Assembly (NCBI GenBank): GCA_036823295.1
Contig: DAISGD010000044.1
Coordinates: forward strand, 1-26,783
Direction of reading: 5' to 3'
DNA from: UBA4742 sp002403895
Lineage (GTDB): Bacteria; Actinomycetota; Acidimicrobiia; Acidimicrobiales; Acidimicrobilacustridaceae
DNA length: 26,783 nucleotides
Shown: in pieces, positions 7,165 through 14,106 of the stretch
How positions within the stretch are numbered: the stretch's first letter is position 1
How the letters are laid out: each line of letters starts with the position of its first letter
Made by a program: the position numbers and the translations under genes
Notes under the pieces: generated by a model
Seen by the model: the letters and a program-made list of their open reading frames with translations, nothing else
The model's database searches: none
Told to the model about the DNA's origin: nothing

Positions 7165-8345
7165 GGGACCTGGACCACGGTCGCCATCCCCATGCCGCCA
7201 CCGGCGCACAGCGCGGCGACCCCGATGCCCCCACCCCGGCGCCGCAGCTCGTGGATGAGGGAAACCACGATGCGGGCCCCCGAGCACGCGACCGGGTGAC
7301 CGAGCGCCACCGCGCCGCCGTTCACATTCACCCGGTCGGGATCGAGGCCGAGCACCCGGATCGTGGCCACGGTCATCGAGGCGAAGGCCTCGTTGATCTC
7401 GAACAGATCGACATCGGCCAACGACAGACCGGCCCGCGACAGCGCGGCCGGGATGGCGCGAGTCGGGGCCAGGCCGGTGTCGGCCGGATCGACACCCACG
7501 GCCGCCCACGACCGCACGGTGGCCAACACCGGCGACCCTTGGGCCTCGGCCCAGTCCCGCCGGGCCACGACCAGCGCCGCGGCGGCATCGTTGATCGGTG
7601 AGGAGTTGCCGGCGGTGATCGTTCCATCGGGGACGCCCGACAGCACCCGCAACCGGGCCAGCCGCTCGGCCGACGTGTCGCGGCGGGGGTGCTCGTCGAC
7701 CTCGAACAGGGTCACCGCGCCCGAGGCGTTCGACACCTTGACCGCCACGACCTCGTCGGCGAACCGGCCCTCGTCGATGGCGGCAACCGCCTTGCGGTGC
7801 GAGCCGAGCGCCCAATCGTCCATCTCGACCCGGGACACGCCCACCGCCCGGGCCGTGTTCTCGCCCACCGTCACCATCATGTTCATGTTCGGCGCGTCGG
7901 GCCGATCGGGGTGCGACGGGGACAACCACTTATCCATACCGGCCCAGGGGAACGGCGACTTCATGAAGCTGACCGGGGCCTGGGTCATCTGCGCCACCCC
8001 ACCGGCGATGCTCACCCGGTTCATGCCGGCCATGATCTCGGCGGCGGCGACCGTCAGGGCCGACATACCCGTGGCGCACTGCCGCTGCACGGCCAGGCCG
8101 GGCACGTCGCCCAGGCCCAGCTCGACCGCCACGTGGCGGGCGATGCAGCCACCGCCGTGCAGCACCTCACCCAACACCAGGTCGTCGACCTGGTCGTTGG
8201 CGACCCCGCTGCGGGTGAGCGCCTCGGTGATCACGGTGCCGGCCAGCTCGTGCACCGACACACCGCTCAGTGCTCCCCGATAGGCGTCGGCGATCGCCGT
8301 CCGCACGGCGCCGATCACCACTGCGTCCCGCGGTCCGTCACCCAT
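7161..8345 (-). CDS. Thiolase (acetyl-CoA acyltransferase family)
   Basis: A 394-aa thiolase, the expected length, which cleaves a 3-ketoacyl-CoA (or condenses two acyl-CoAs) in the cytosol. The catalytic set is intact: nucleophile Cys90 in QRQCATGMSAL, NEAFA at 318-322, His350 in ALGHPVACSGAR, and Cys380 in ALCAGGGMGMA. It starts at ATG 8345 with GGGGGAG a few bases upstream. The gene is divergent from the SDR at 8433 and shares operator site 2 (8402-8419), with a -10 (TATTCT) on its strand at 8401-8396. Its 3' end overlaps that of the 6421 gene by four bases. In this cluster it most likely performs the last step of a beta-oxidation-type pathway. Confidence 0.92.
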   Translation of the reverse strand: MGDGPRDAVVIGAVRTAIADAYRGALSGVSVHELAGTVITEALTRSGVANDQVDDLVLGEVLHGGGCIARHVAVELGLGDVPGLAVQRQCATGMSALTVAAAEIMAGMNRVSIAGGVAQMTQAPVSFMKSPFPWAGMDKWLSPSHPDRPDAPNMNMMVTVGENTARAVGVSRVEMDDWALGSHRKAVAAIDEGRFADEVVAVKVSNASGAVTLFEVDEHPRRDTSAERLARLRVLSGVPDGTITAGNSSPINDAAAALVVARRDWAEAQGSPVLATVRSWAAVGVDPADTGLAPTRAIPAALSRAGLSLADVDLFEINEAFASMTVATIRVLGLDPDRVNVNGGAVALGHPVACSGARIVVSLIHELRRRGGGIGVAALCAGGGMGMATVVQVP

Positions 8346-8395
8346 GGCTCTCCCCCGATTGAGACTCCCCCGCCCGACGCGGTACGGGTGAGCCG

Positions 8396-8401
8396 AGAAT
8401 A
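8396..8401 (-). promoter_or_regulatory. Candidate -10 box for the thiolase gene
   Basis: The complement reads TATTCT (TANNNT) and abuts operator site 2. It predicts a leader of about 45 bases before the thiolase ATG. Confidence 0.5.
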
Positions 8402-8419
8402 CCTGACACGGACGTCAGC
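8402..8419. promoter_or_regulatory. Operator palindrome, site 2 (thiolase / SDR divergent promoter)
   Basis: CCTGACACGGACGTCAGC carries the TGAC-N6-GTCA core. It sits between two outward-facing -10 boxes (8401-8396 minus, 8420-8425 plus), so a bound protein would block both promoters. Confidence 0.82.
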
Positions 8420-8425
8420 TACAGT
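8420..8425 (+). promoter_or_regulatory. Candidate -10 box for the SDR-ligase operon, leaderless
   Basis: TACAGT starts at the base after operator site 2 and ends seven bases before the ATG at 8433. The transcript would begin at or within a base or two of the start codon, and no Shine-Dalgarno sequence is present. Confidence 0.6.
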
Positions 8426-8432
8426 CGCCGCC

Positions 8433-9317
8433 ATGGGACGGCTGGACGGGAGGACCGCCATCGTGACCGGGGCCGGCCGGGGCATCGGTCGCCAGGAGGC
8501 CCTGCTGCTCGCCGCCGAGGGGGCGCTCGTCACCGTCAACGACGTCGACGCCGAGGCGGCAAACCTCGTCGTGGGGGAGATCGTCGCCGCCGGCGGGTCG
8601 GCGGTCATCAGCTCCGACGACGTGTCGACCTGGGCGGGAGCGGAGGCCGTGGTCCGCTCGGTCACCGATCATGGCGGCCGCCTCGACGTGCTGGTCAACA
8701 ACGCCGGGATCCTCCGCGACGCCATGAGCTTCTCGATGAGTGAAGAGCAGTGGGACGACGTGATCCGGGTCCACCTCAAGGGGCATTTCGCGCCGGCCCA
8801 CTTCGCCGCCGCCCATTGGCGTGACCGGGCCAAGGCCACAGACGGAGCGGTCACCGGGCGGATCGTCAACACCGTGAGCGAGTCGGGCCTGTACGGCCTC
8901 GCCGGGCAGGCGAACTATGCGGCGGCCAAGGCCGGCATTGCCGCGCTCACCGTCTCGCTGGGCCGCGAGCTCGAGAAGTACGGAGTGACGGTCAACGCGG
9001 TCTCGCCCCGGGCCCGCACCCGCATGACCGAGTCGGTGCTGGGCGACCTCGTGGCCGACGAAGGCACCTTCGACGAGTGGGATCCGGCCAACATCGCGCC
9101 CGTGGTCGCCTGGCTGGCGTCCGACGCAGCGGCCGAGGTGAACGGGCAGGTGCTCGTCGTCGCCGGCGACAAGGTCCACCTCATGGACGGCTGGAGCCGG
9201 GTCGGGTGCATCGACAACGCCGGCCGGCGGTGGGCCATCGACGACCTCGTGGCCGGCCGCGATCAGCTGTTCGGTGAGCGTGGCAGCCGGCTGCCCGTGA
9301 CCGGCTTCGGCGAGTAG
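8433..9317 (+). CDS. Short-chain dehydrogenase/reductase (3-hydroxyacyl-CoA dehydrogenase-like)
   Basis: A 294-aa NAD(P)-dependent SDR. The nucleotide motif TGAGRGIG is at 12-19 and NNAG at 89-92. The catalytic residues are Ser149, Tyr162 and Lys166 (NYAAAKAG), with Ser and Tyr 13 apart as usual. The C-terminus is about 40 residues longer than a classical 250-aa SDR (VHLMDGWSRVGCIDNAGRRW and onward), as in SDR domains related to peroxisomal multifunctional enzyme type 2. A 3-hydroxyacyl-CoA or cyclic-alcohol substrate is therefore likely. It appears to start leaderlessly at ATG 8433, just after operator site 2, and is followed 15 bases later by an acyl-CoA ligase in the same operon. The thiolase divergent from it supports a beta-oxidation role. 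Confidence 0.9.
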   Translation: MGRLDGRTAIVTGAGRGIGRQEALLLAAEGALVTVNDVDAEAANLVVGEIVAAGGSAVISSDDVSTWAGAEAVVRSVTDHGGRLDVLVNNAGILRDAMSFSMSEEQWDDVIRVHLKGHFAPAHFAAAHWRDRAKATDGAVTGRIVNTVSESGLYGLAGQANYAAAKAGIAALTVSLGRELEKYGVTVNAVSPRARTRMTESVLGDLVADEGTFDEWDPANIAPVVAWLASDAAAEVNGQVLVVAGDKVHLMDGWSRVGCIDNAGRRWAIDDLVAGRDQLFGERGSRLPVTGFGE

Positions 9318-9320
9318 CTC

Positions 9321-9325
9321 GGGAG
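9321..9325 (+). promoter_or_regulatory. Ribosome binding site supporting a TTG start at 9333
   Basis: GGGAG lies seven bases upstream of TTG 9333. No ATG or GTG in the correct frame is nearby upstream, so the TTG is the best start for the ligase. Confidence 0.55.
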
Positions 9326-9332
9326 ACCGGCG

Positions 9333-10832
9333 TTGCCCCTCCAGGTCGACCAGCTGCGATGGACGGCCGCGGTGCAGGGTGGCCAGACGGCCTACACCCA
9401 GTTGGCGACCGGCACCTCGCTGACGTTCGGGGCCTGGGAGTCGGCCTCGAACCGACTGGCCCGCGGCCTCGTCGAGGCCGGCGTCGACCGCGGCGACCGG
9501 GTCGTGATCCACCTCGACAACGAGCACCTCGAGCGGTGGCTCATCAGTTACGCCGCCATCCACAAGGCCGGCGCGGTGGCGGTGCCGACGAACGTCCGGC
9601 TGACCGCTCGCGAGCTCGCCGTCATTCTGGCCGATGCCGAGCCGGTGGCCGCGTTCACCTCGACTCGGCTGGCACCCGTCGTGTCCGAGGCGCTGGCCCG
9701 AGCGCCGAGACCCATGCTCGTGATCGAGGCCGACGACCCCGACCGGTGGGACCCGCTCCAAGCCGGTGACGGCGGGGCCTTCCAGGTGACGGTCGATGAC
9801 GGTGACCTGGCCGACATCATGTACACCTCCGGCACGACCGGCCGGCCCAAGGGGGTGGCGGTCCGCCATCGCAACAGCCACATGATCGACAACGGTGAGC
9901 CACGGTGGACCGGCCAGGCCTGGATCCACTGCTCGCCCCTGTCGACCTTCGCCGGTATCAGCTTCGTCTACAACCCCATGAAAATGGGCATGCTGGGCCT
10001 CTACCTACCCCGTTTCGAGGTGGGTCCGTGGATCGTTGCCGTCGAGCGCGAGCGGCCCACCTGTGCGTTCCTGGTGCCGGCCATGGTGCAACTGCTGCTG
10101 GCCGACGAGCGTCTCGCCGCCGCCGACCTGTCGAGCCTGACCCTCGTGTCGATCGGATCGGCGCCCCTGCCGCCGACTCTGCACCGGGCCGTGGCCGAGC
10201 TCCTGCCGGGGGCGATGGTGACGAACAACTACTCGATGACGGAAGCCGGCACCGCGTTCACCTACCTGCCGCCGGGCGAGCTCGACCGCCGACCGGGATC
10301 GGTGGGCATTCCGCTGCCCCCCACCGAGATACGCATCGCCGACGAGGCGGGGGACGCTCTGGCGCCGGGGGAAACCGGCGAGGTGCTGATCAACGTGGGC
10401 GATCACCATCGGGAGTACTACCGCGACCCGGAGGCGACGGCCCGCACCTGGTCGGGGCCGTGGCTGCGGTCGGGCGACCTGGGTCGGGTCGACGAGGACG
10501 GCTATCTCTACATCATCGGCCGGGCCAAGGACGTCGTGATCCGGGGGGGCAACAACATCAGCGCCACCGAGGTCGAGCACGCGCTCTACGAGCACGACGC
10601 GGTCCTCGAGGCGGCGGTGATCGCCATCCCTCACGACGTGTTGGGCGAGGACGTGGCCGCCTTCGTCGTGCCCCGCGCCGGGCGGCAGCTCGACGCCGAC
10701 GAGCTCCGTCAGTTCTGCGCCGAGCGCCTCGCCGACTACAAGGTGCCGCGCGCCATCTGGTTCGTCGACGCGCTGCCCCGCAACGCCAACGGCAAGGTGG
10801 TCAAGCGTGAGTTGTTACCTCCGGCGGATTGA
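9333..10832 (+). CDS. AMP-dependent acyl-CoA synthetase (ANL superfamily), canonical
   Basis: A 499-aa adenylate-forming ligase that activates a carboxylate to its CoA thioester using ATP. The key motifs are intact: A3 P-loop YTSGTTGRPKG (164-174, Lys173), A5 NNYSMTEAG near 304, A7 RSGDLGR near 385, A8 with GRAKDVVIRGGNNIS, and the A10 lysine Lys488 in RNANGKVVKREL. The start is TTG at 9333, backed by GGGAG seven bases upstream; there is no better alternative. It follows the SDR by 15 bases and is probably in the same transcript under operator site 2. It is likely the entry-step ligase of the pathway, together with the PaaK-like enzyme. The acyl specificity is not readable. Confidence 0.92.
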   Translation: MPLQVDQLRWTAAVQGGQTAYTQLATGTSLTFGAWESASNRLARGLVEAGVDRGDRVVIHLDNEHLERWLISYAAIHKAGAVAVPTNVRLTARELAVILADAEPVAAFTSTRLAPVVSEALARAPRPMLVIEADDPDRWDPLQAGDGGAFQVTVDDGDLADIMYTSGTTGRPKGVAVRHRNSHMIDNGEPRWTGQAWIHCSPLSTFAGISFVYNPMKMGMLGLYLPRFEVGPWIVAVERERPTCAFLVPAMVQLLLADERLAAADLSSLTLVSIGSAPLPPTLHRAVAELLPGAMVTNNYSMTEAGTAFTYLPPGELDRRPGSVGIPLPPTEIRIADEAGDALAPGETGEVLINVGDHHREYYRDPEATARTWSGPWLRSGDLGRVDEDGYLYIIGRAKDVVIRGGNNISATEVEHALYEHDAVLEAAVIAIPHDVLGEDVAAFVVPRAGRQLDADELRQFCAERLADYKVPRAIWFVDALPRNANGKVVKRELLPPAD

Positions 10833-10841
10833 GCAGTCGCG

Positions 10842-10859
10842 CCTGACACGGGCGTCAGG
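10842..10859. promoter_or_regulatory. Operator palindrome, site 3 (upstream of the degenerate ligase)
   Basis: CCTGACACGGGCGTCAGG is a near-perfect palindrome with the TGAC-N6-GTCA core. It lies in the 48-bp gap after the canonical ligase. This is the only one of the seven sites that is not between divergent genes, so it implies an internal promoter for the gene at 10881. Confidence 0.82.
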
Positions 10860-10868
10860 TCGTCGTGA

Positions 10869-10874
10869 CAGGAT
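10869..10874 (+). promoter_or_regulatory. Candidate weak -10 box, leaderless start at 10881
   Basis: CAGGAT differs from TANNNT at one position and ends six bases before the ATG at 10881. The spacing matches the other leaderless promoters in this window. Confidence 0.35.
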
Positions 10875-10880
10875 GGGCGG

Positions 10881-12428
10881 ATGGACCTGCTGCACGCCTT
10901 CTCGCTGGCCGATGTGTCGAGGGAGCACCGTCGGGGCTACCCGGACCGGGTGGCGGTGATCGACGGCGAGATCCGCCTCACCTGGCCCCAGTTCGACGAC
11001 CGGGTGAACCGGCTGGCCAACGCCCTCACCGGCCAGGGGGTCGGCCCCGGCGACGTCGTGCTGTGGATGGGGCAGAACAGCCACCGGGTGCTCGAGTGCC
11101 TGGCCGCCGCGGCCAAGCTCGGAGCGGTCTGCGGCATCGTCAACTGGCGCCAGAGCGCCGACGAGCTCGCCTTCGTCATCGGCGACGCCGGCGCGGCGGT
11201 CACCATCTGGCAGGAATCCGAGGTCGGCGACGCCGTCCGGGCCGCTCGGGCCCAGGCCGGGTCACCGGGCCGCTGGTTGCGCCACGACGCCGAGGAGGGC
11301 GACCCCGACAGCTACCAGTCGTTCCTGGCCGGCGGCTCGCCCGACGATCCGGCCCTCGAAGTCGACCCCGCCGCCGCCGTGCTGATGCTCTACACCGCCG
11401 CCTTCACCGGCACCCCGAACGGGGCGCTGCTCAGCCAGCAGGCGGTGCTGGTGCAGTCGCTGGTGATGGCCAACCTCCAGCGCGTCGACGCCGGCTACAC
11501 CTACCTGAACTGCGGGCCGATGTTCCACATCGCCACCCTGATGACGACGCTGGCCACCTACCTGTTCGCCGGCATCAACGTCTTCACCCCCCGGGTCGAC
11601 GCCGAGGAGCTGTGCCGGGTCATCGAGGCGGAGCGGTGCACCGGCGCCTTCCTGATGCCGCCGACGATCGACCAGATCCTCGAGCTCAACGCGGAGGGCC
11701 GGTTCGACCTGTCCCCCCTGCGCTCGTTCCGGGGCAAGCCCGAGTGGAACGCCATGATCACCGTCGACGACTCGCCGTGGGCAACCCGACCGGCCGGCTT
11801 CGGCCAGACCGAGGTCACCGGCATGCTCACGTTCAACGCGTTGGGTGGCGAGTGCGCCGGCAACTCGGGTCGGCCGTCGCCCATGGTCTCGGTCCGCATC
11901 GTCGACCCCGCCGGCCACGAGGTCCCCCCGGCCGAGACCGGCGAGATCGTGGCCCGCGGACCGCAGATCATGAACGGCTATCGCAACCGGCCCGACGAGA
12001 CGGCGCGGCGCCAGGCAGGCGGCTTCCATCACACCGGCGACCTCGGGCGCCGGGAGGACGACGGGTCGCTCAGCTTCGTGGGGCCCAAGGGTCGGCTCAT
12101 CAAATCCGCGGCCGAGAACATCTACCCGGCCGAGGTCGAGGGTGCGCTCAACAGCCACGCCGCGGTCAAGGAGTCGGCCGTCATCGGTGTCCCCGACCCC
12201 ACCTGGGGCCAGTCGGTGCTGGCCGTCGTGGTGCTGGCCGACGGCATCGACGCCGGCGAGCAGACCGAGGTCGAGCTGATCGAGCATGTGCGGGGCCGCA
12301 TCGCGTCGTACAAGAAGCCGAAGTCCATCGTGTTCCGGGACGAACCACTGCCGCGGCTCGGCTGGCCGATCGACTACGACGAGCTCGACGCGGCCTACGG
12401 CGGGGGTGGCTATCCCGGCGGGGGCTGA
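10881..12428 (+). CDS. ANL-superfamily ligase-like protein with degraded catalytic motifs
   Basis: A 515-aa protein with the overall acyl-CoA synthetase fold: N-terminal ANL pattern, A5-like GFGQTEVTG, A7 HTGDLGR, and NIYPAEVE after A8. The P-loop reads YTAAFTGTPNG (171-181) instead of YTSGTTGxPKG, so the Lys is Asn180. The A8 GGEN is AAEN. The usual A10 Gly-Lys is replaced by LGWPIDYDEL near the C-terminus, so no lysine is in position. The protein ends in a Gly-rich tail (GGGGYPGGG). It has its own promoter with operator site 3 and an apparently leaderless ATG. It may be an actinobacterial subfamily with altered chemistry, a non-adenylating CoA-binding protein, or a partner of the intact ligase just upstream. 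Its stop lies 19 bases inside the convergent SnoaL-fold gene. Confidence 0.85.
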   Translation: MDLLHAFSLADVSREHRRGYPDRVAVIDGEIRLTWPQFDDRVNRLANALTGQGVGPGDVVLWMGQNSHRVLECLAAAAKLGAVCGIVNWRQSADELAFVIGDAGAAVTIWQESEVGDAVRAARAQAGSPGRWLRHDAEEGDPDSYQSFLAGGSPDDPALEVDPAAAVLMLYTAAFTGTPNGALLSQQAVLVQSLVMANLQRVDAGYTYLNCGPMFHIATLMTTLATYLFAGINVFTPRVDAEELCRVIEAERCTGAFLMPPTIDQILELNAEGRFDLSPLRSFRGKPEWNAMITVDDSPWATRPAGFGQTEVTGMLTFNALGGECAGNSGRPSPMVSVRIVDPAGHEVPPAETGEIVARGPQIMNGYRNRPDETARRQAGGFHHTGDLGRREDDGSLSFVGPKGRLIKSAAENIYPAEVEGALNSHAAVKESAVIGVPDPTWGQSVLAVVVLADGIDAGEQTEVELIEHVRGRIASYKKPKSIVFRDEPLPRLGWPIDYDELDAAYGGGGYPGGG

Positions 12429-12853
12429 GTCAGCTCGGGGCTCTGGTCCTGGAACACGATCTCACGGAGAGCGAACCGCCAACGCCCGTCGTGGTCACGG
12501 GCGAACTCGTCGTGGTAGCGGCCGACGGAGGTGACAAGCCGCTTCTTGTCGAGGAACACGTAGTCGGTCCAGGCCCGGGCCGACCGGCCGTCGGGACCGA
12601 GGTCGATCACCGGCTCGGACGCCAGGTGCCGCCCCCGTTGGTCGGGACCCTGACCGGACTCGATGAACGCCCGGATGGCCCCGCGCCCGCCGTGGGTCCG
12701 ACCCATGACGTGGAAGCGGGCCTCGACCGTGAACAACTCGATCCACTCTCCGAACCGCCCGTCGTCACAGAGCTGGCCGTACTGGGCCACGGTCCGCCGG
12801 ATGCCGTCGCACGCCTCGGCTCTCGTCTCGTTCGGCTCGGCGCGCTCGACCAC
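12410..12853 (-). CDS. SnoaL/NTF2-fold protein (SnoaL-like, possible isomerase, hydratase or dioxygenase small-subunit relative)
   Basis: A 147-aa single-domain cone-fold protein. Typical SnoaL_4-type features are the first helix YGQLCDDGRFGEWIELF (25-41), GAIRAFIES after the first strands (59-67), GRHLASEPVIDL (75-85), and the closing strands GRYHDEFARDHDGRWRFALR (111-130). Family members include dehydratases, isomerases, cyclases and small subunits of ring-hydroxylating dioxygenases. No large dioxygenase subunit is nearby. The GTG at 12853 lies six bases after a TACGCT -10 on the same strand, so the mRNA is probably leaderless. It shares operator site 4 with the divergent lipoate-ligase-like gene. 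Its 3' end overlaps the ligase-like gene by 19 bases. The substrate is unknown. Confidence 0.82.
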   Translation of the reverse strand: MVERAEPNETRAEACDGIRRTVAQYGQLCDDGRFGEWIELFTVEARFHVMGRTHGGRGAIRAFIESGQGPDQRGRHLASEPVIDLGPDGRSARAWTDYVFLDKKRLVTSVGRYHDEFARDHDGRWRFALREIVFQDQSPELTQPPPG

Positions 12854-12859
12854 GGGGGA

Positions 12860-12865
12860 AGCGTA
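12860..12865 (-). promoter_or_regulatory. -10 box for the SnoaL-fold gene, leaderless
   Basis: The complement reads TACGCT and ends six bases before the GTG start at 12853. An identical TACGCT faces the other way at 12890-12895, across operator site 4. Confidence 0.6.
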
Positions 12866-12871
12866 GGAGAA

Positions 12872-12889
12872 CCTGACGCGCGTGTCAGC
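12872..12889. promoter_or_regulatory. Operator palindrome, site 4 (SnoaL-fold / lipoate-ligase-like divergent promoter)
   Basis: CCTGACGCGCGTGTCAGC carries TGAC-N6-GTCA with an internal palindromic centre (GCGCGT). It is flanked by two outward-facing TACGCT boxes and so is positioned to repress both directions. Confidence 0.85.
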
Positions 12890-12895
12890 TACGCT
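12890..12895 (+). promoter_or_regulatory. -10 box for the lipoate-ligase-like operon
   Basis: TACGCT begins at the base after operator site 4. Transcription would start near 12902, giving a leader of roughly 35-50 bases that contains AGAGGG at 12923-12928. Confidence 0.55.
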
Positions 12896-12928
12896 CGGCC
12901 AGACCGGACGCGAACCACATCAAGAGGG

Positions 12929-12960
12929 CCGAGTCGTGGGTGAGCCGAGTCGTGGGTGAG
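12929..12960 (+). repeat. Perfect 16-bp tandem duplication across the start of the lipoate-ligase-like gene
   Basis: The unit ccgagtcgtgggtgag occurs at 12929-12944 and 12945-12960 with no mismatch. Because 16 is not a multiple of three, it shifts the relation between the AGAGGG ribosome site and the reading frame. The GTG best spaced from that site (12936) reads only seven codons before TGA at 12957-12959. Confidence 0.9.
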
Positions 12961-14106
12961 CGGTGGCGATGGCTCGATCTCGGTCGTCAGGGACCGTATG
13001 AGAACGCGTCGGTCATGCCGGTGCTGGTGCGGTCGGTGGCGACCCAGGGTGAGCCCATCGCACAGACCAGCGTGTGGGGGCGGACGCACCTCAACGTGGG
13101 CTGGTTCGACGACGTCGATGCAACCCTCGACCTGGCCCGCTGCCAGGAGCTGGGTATCGACGTGATCCGCCGCCAGTGGTACGGGGGCGGCACGGCCTTC
13201 TATCAGCGGGAGTGCTCGATGATGTGGGGGTTCATGCTCCCGAAGGGGTACGCCGCCGACCTCGACACCGAGCTGCGCCGGTTCCAGCTCGTCGTGACCG
13301 ATGCCCTCGAGCGGGTCGGTTTGGGGGACGTGGCCTTCGAGGGGTCGTCCGATCTGCGCTGGCACGGACGCAAGCTGGGCGCGCTCGCCGCCCAGGACGT
13401 GGTGGCCGCCGACTCGATCGGGGGCTTCCTCAACCTGACCCGCCCCGACCTCACCGCCTACCTGCAGGTGGTGCGGGTGCCAGACGACAAGTTCAAGGAC
13501 AAGGTCGTCAAGGACATGTCCGAGTACGTGTGTACCGCCGAGGAAGTGGCCGGCCACCCGGTCACCTACGAGCACATGCGCGATGCCCTGGTGGCGGCCA
13601 TGGCCGACGCCGGCGTCGCCCTCGAACCGTCCGAACTGACCCCCGGCGAGCACAAGGGAGTTCAGAAGGGCTCGACCCGGGTGGGCGATCCGGAGATGGT
13701 GCGACGGGTGTCGTCCGAGCGCTTCGTGGCCCAGGCGCCCGCCGGCAGCCGAATCGGCCTGGCCAACCACAAGGGCCGCAAGCTGTGCCGGGCCGGCGTC
13801 GCCATCGACCCCGACGGGGTGATCGTCGCCGCCCTGATGGCTGGCGACCTCCACGTCTCGCCGCCCGACACGCTCGACCGCGTGGCCTCCAGGCTGGTCG
13901 GGGCCCGGGCCGGCGATCACCACGACTTGCGCGAGCGGATCTCCTCGGTGTTCGACGGCGCCGACGTCAACCAGGCCGAGCAGCTCATGGGGGTCACCAC
14001 CGACGACCTGCTCACCGCGGTGACCAAGGCGGTCGCCGTCGCCCTGGTCACTCCCACGCCGGACGGCTCCAGCGTTAGCGGCGACCGGGGCTCGGACCAC
14101 TCGTGA
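12940..14106 (+). CDS. Lipoate-protein ligase A-like protein (BPL/LplA/LipB fold)
   Basis: A 388-aa protein with the LplA-type catalytic domain. RRQWYGGGTAFYQRE (77-91) matches the family RR.SGGG.V(F/Y)H motif, although the usual His is Gln89. SSDLRWHGRKLGALAAQD (136-153) carries the conserved substrate-binding lysine (Lys145). A C-terminal region with RISSVFDGADVNQAE follows. LplA proteins attach lipoate or a related acyl group to a carrier protein via an adenylate. No lipoyl-domain protein is in the window, so the target is unknown, and a different acyl substrate is possible. GTG 12940 is the outermost in-frame start (AGAGGG 11 bases upstream); GTG 12952 is an alternative. A 16-bp duplication complicates initiation. 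It is first in an operon with SDR and alcohol dehydrogenase under operator site 4. Confidence 0.78.
   Translation: MSRVVGERWRWLDLGRQGPYENASVMPVLVRSVATQGEPIAQTSVWGRTHLNVGWFDDVDATLDLARCQELGIDVIRRQWYGGGTAFYQRECSMMWGFMLPKGYAADLDTELRRFQLVVTDALERVGLGDVAFEGSSDLRWHGRKLGALAAQDVVAADSIGGFLNLTRPDLTAYLQVVRVPDDKFKDKVVKDMSEYVCTAEEVAGHPVTYEHMRDALVAAMADAGVALEPSELTPGEHKGVQKGSTRVGDPEMVRRVSSERFVAQAPAGSRIGLANHKGRKLCRAGVAIDPDGVIVAALMAGDLHVSPPDTLDRVASRLVGARAGDHHDLRERISSVFDGADVNQAEQLMGVTTDDLLTAVTKAVAVALVTPTPDGSSVSGDRGSDHS

Noticed and set aside
5443..7929. An 828-codon minus-strand open frame spanning the LLM oxidoreductase and beyond
   Set aside because: Only the last 306 codons have family homology. The upstream part is antisense to the 6421 gene and the thiolase region and is low-complexity Gly/Arg sequence. 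The AGGAGG site fixes the start at 6363.
10865..12943. A 692-codon plus-strand open frame overlapping the degenerate ligase
   Set aside because: It is an alternative frame of the 10881 ligase-like gene, rich in Arg, Pro and Gly as expected for a GC-rich shadow frame, with no recognisable domain.
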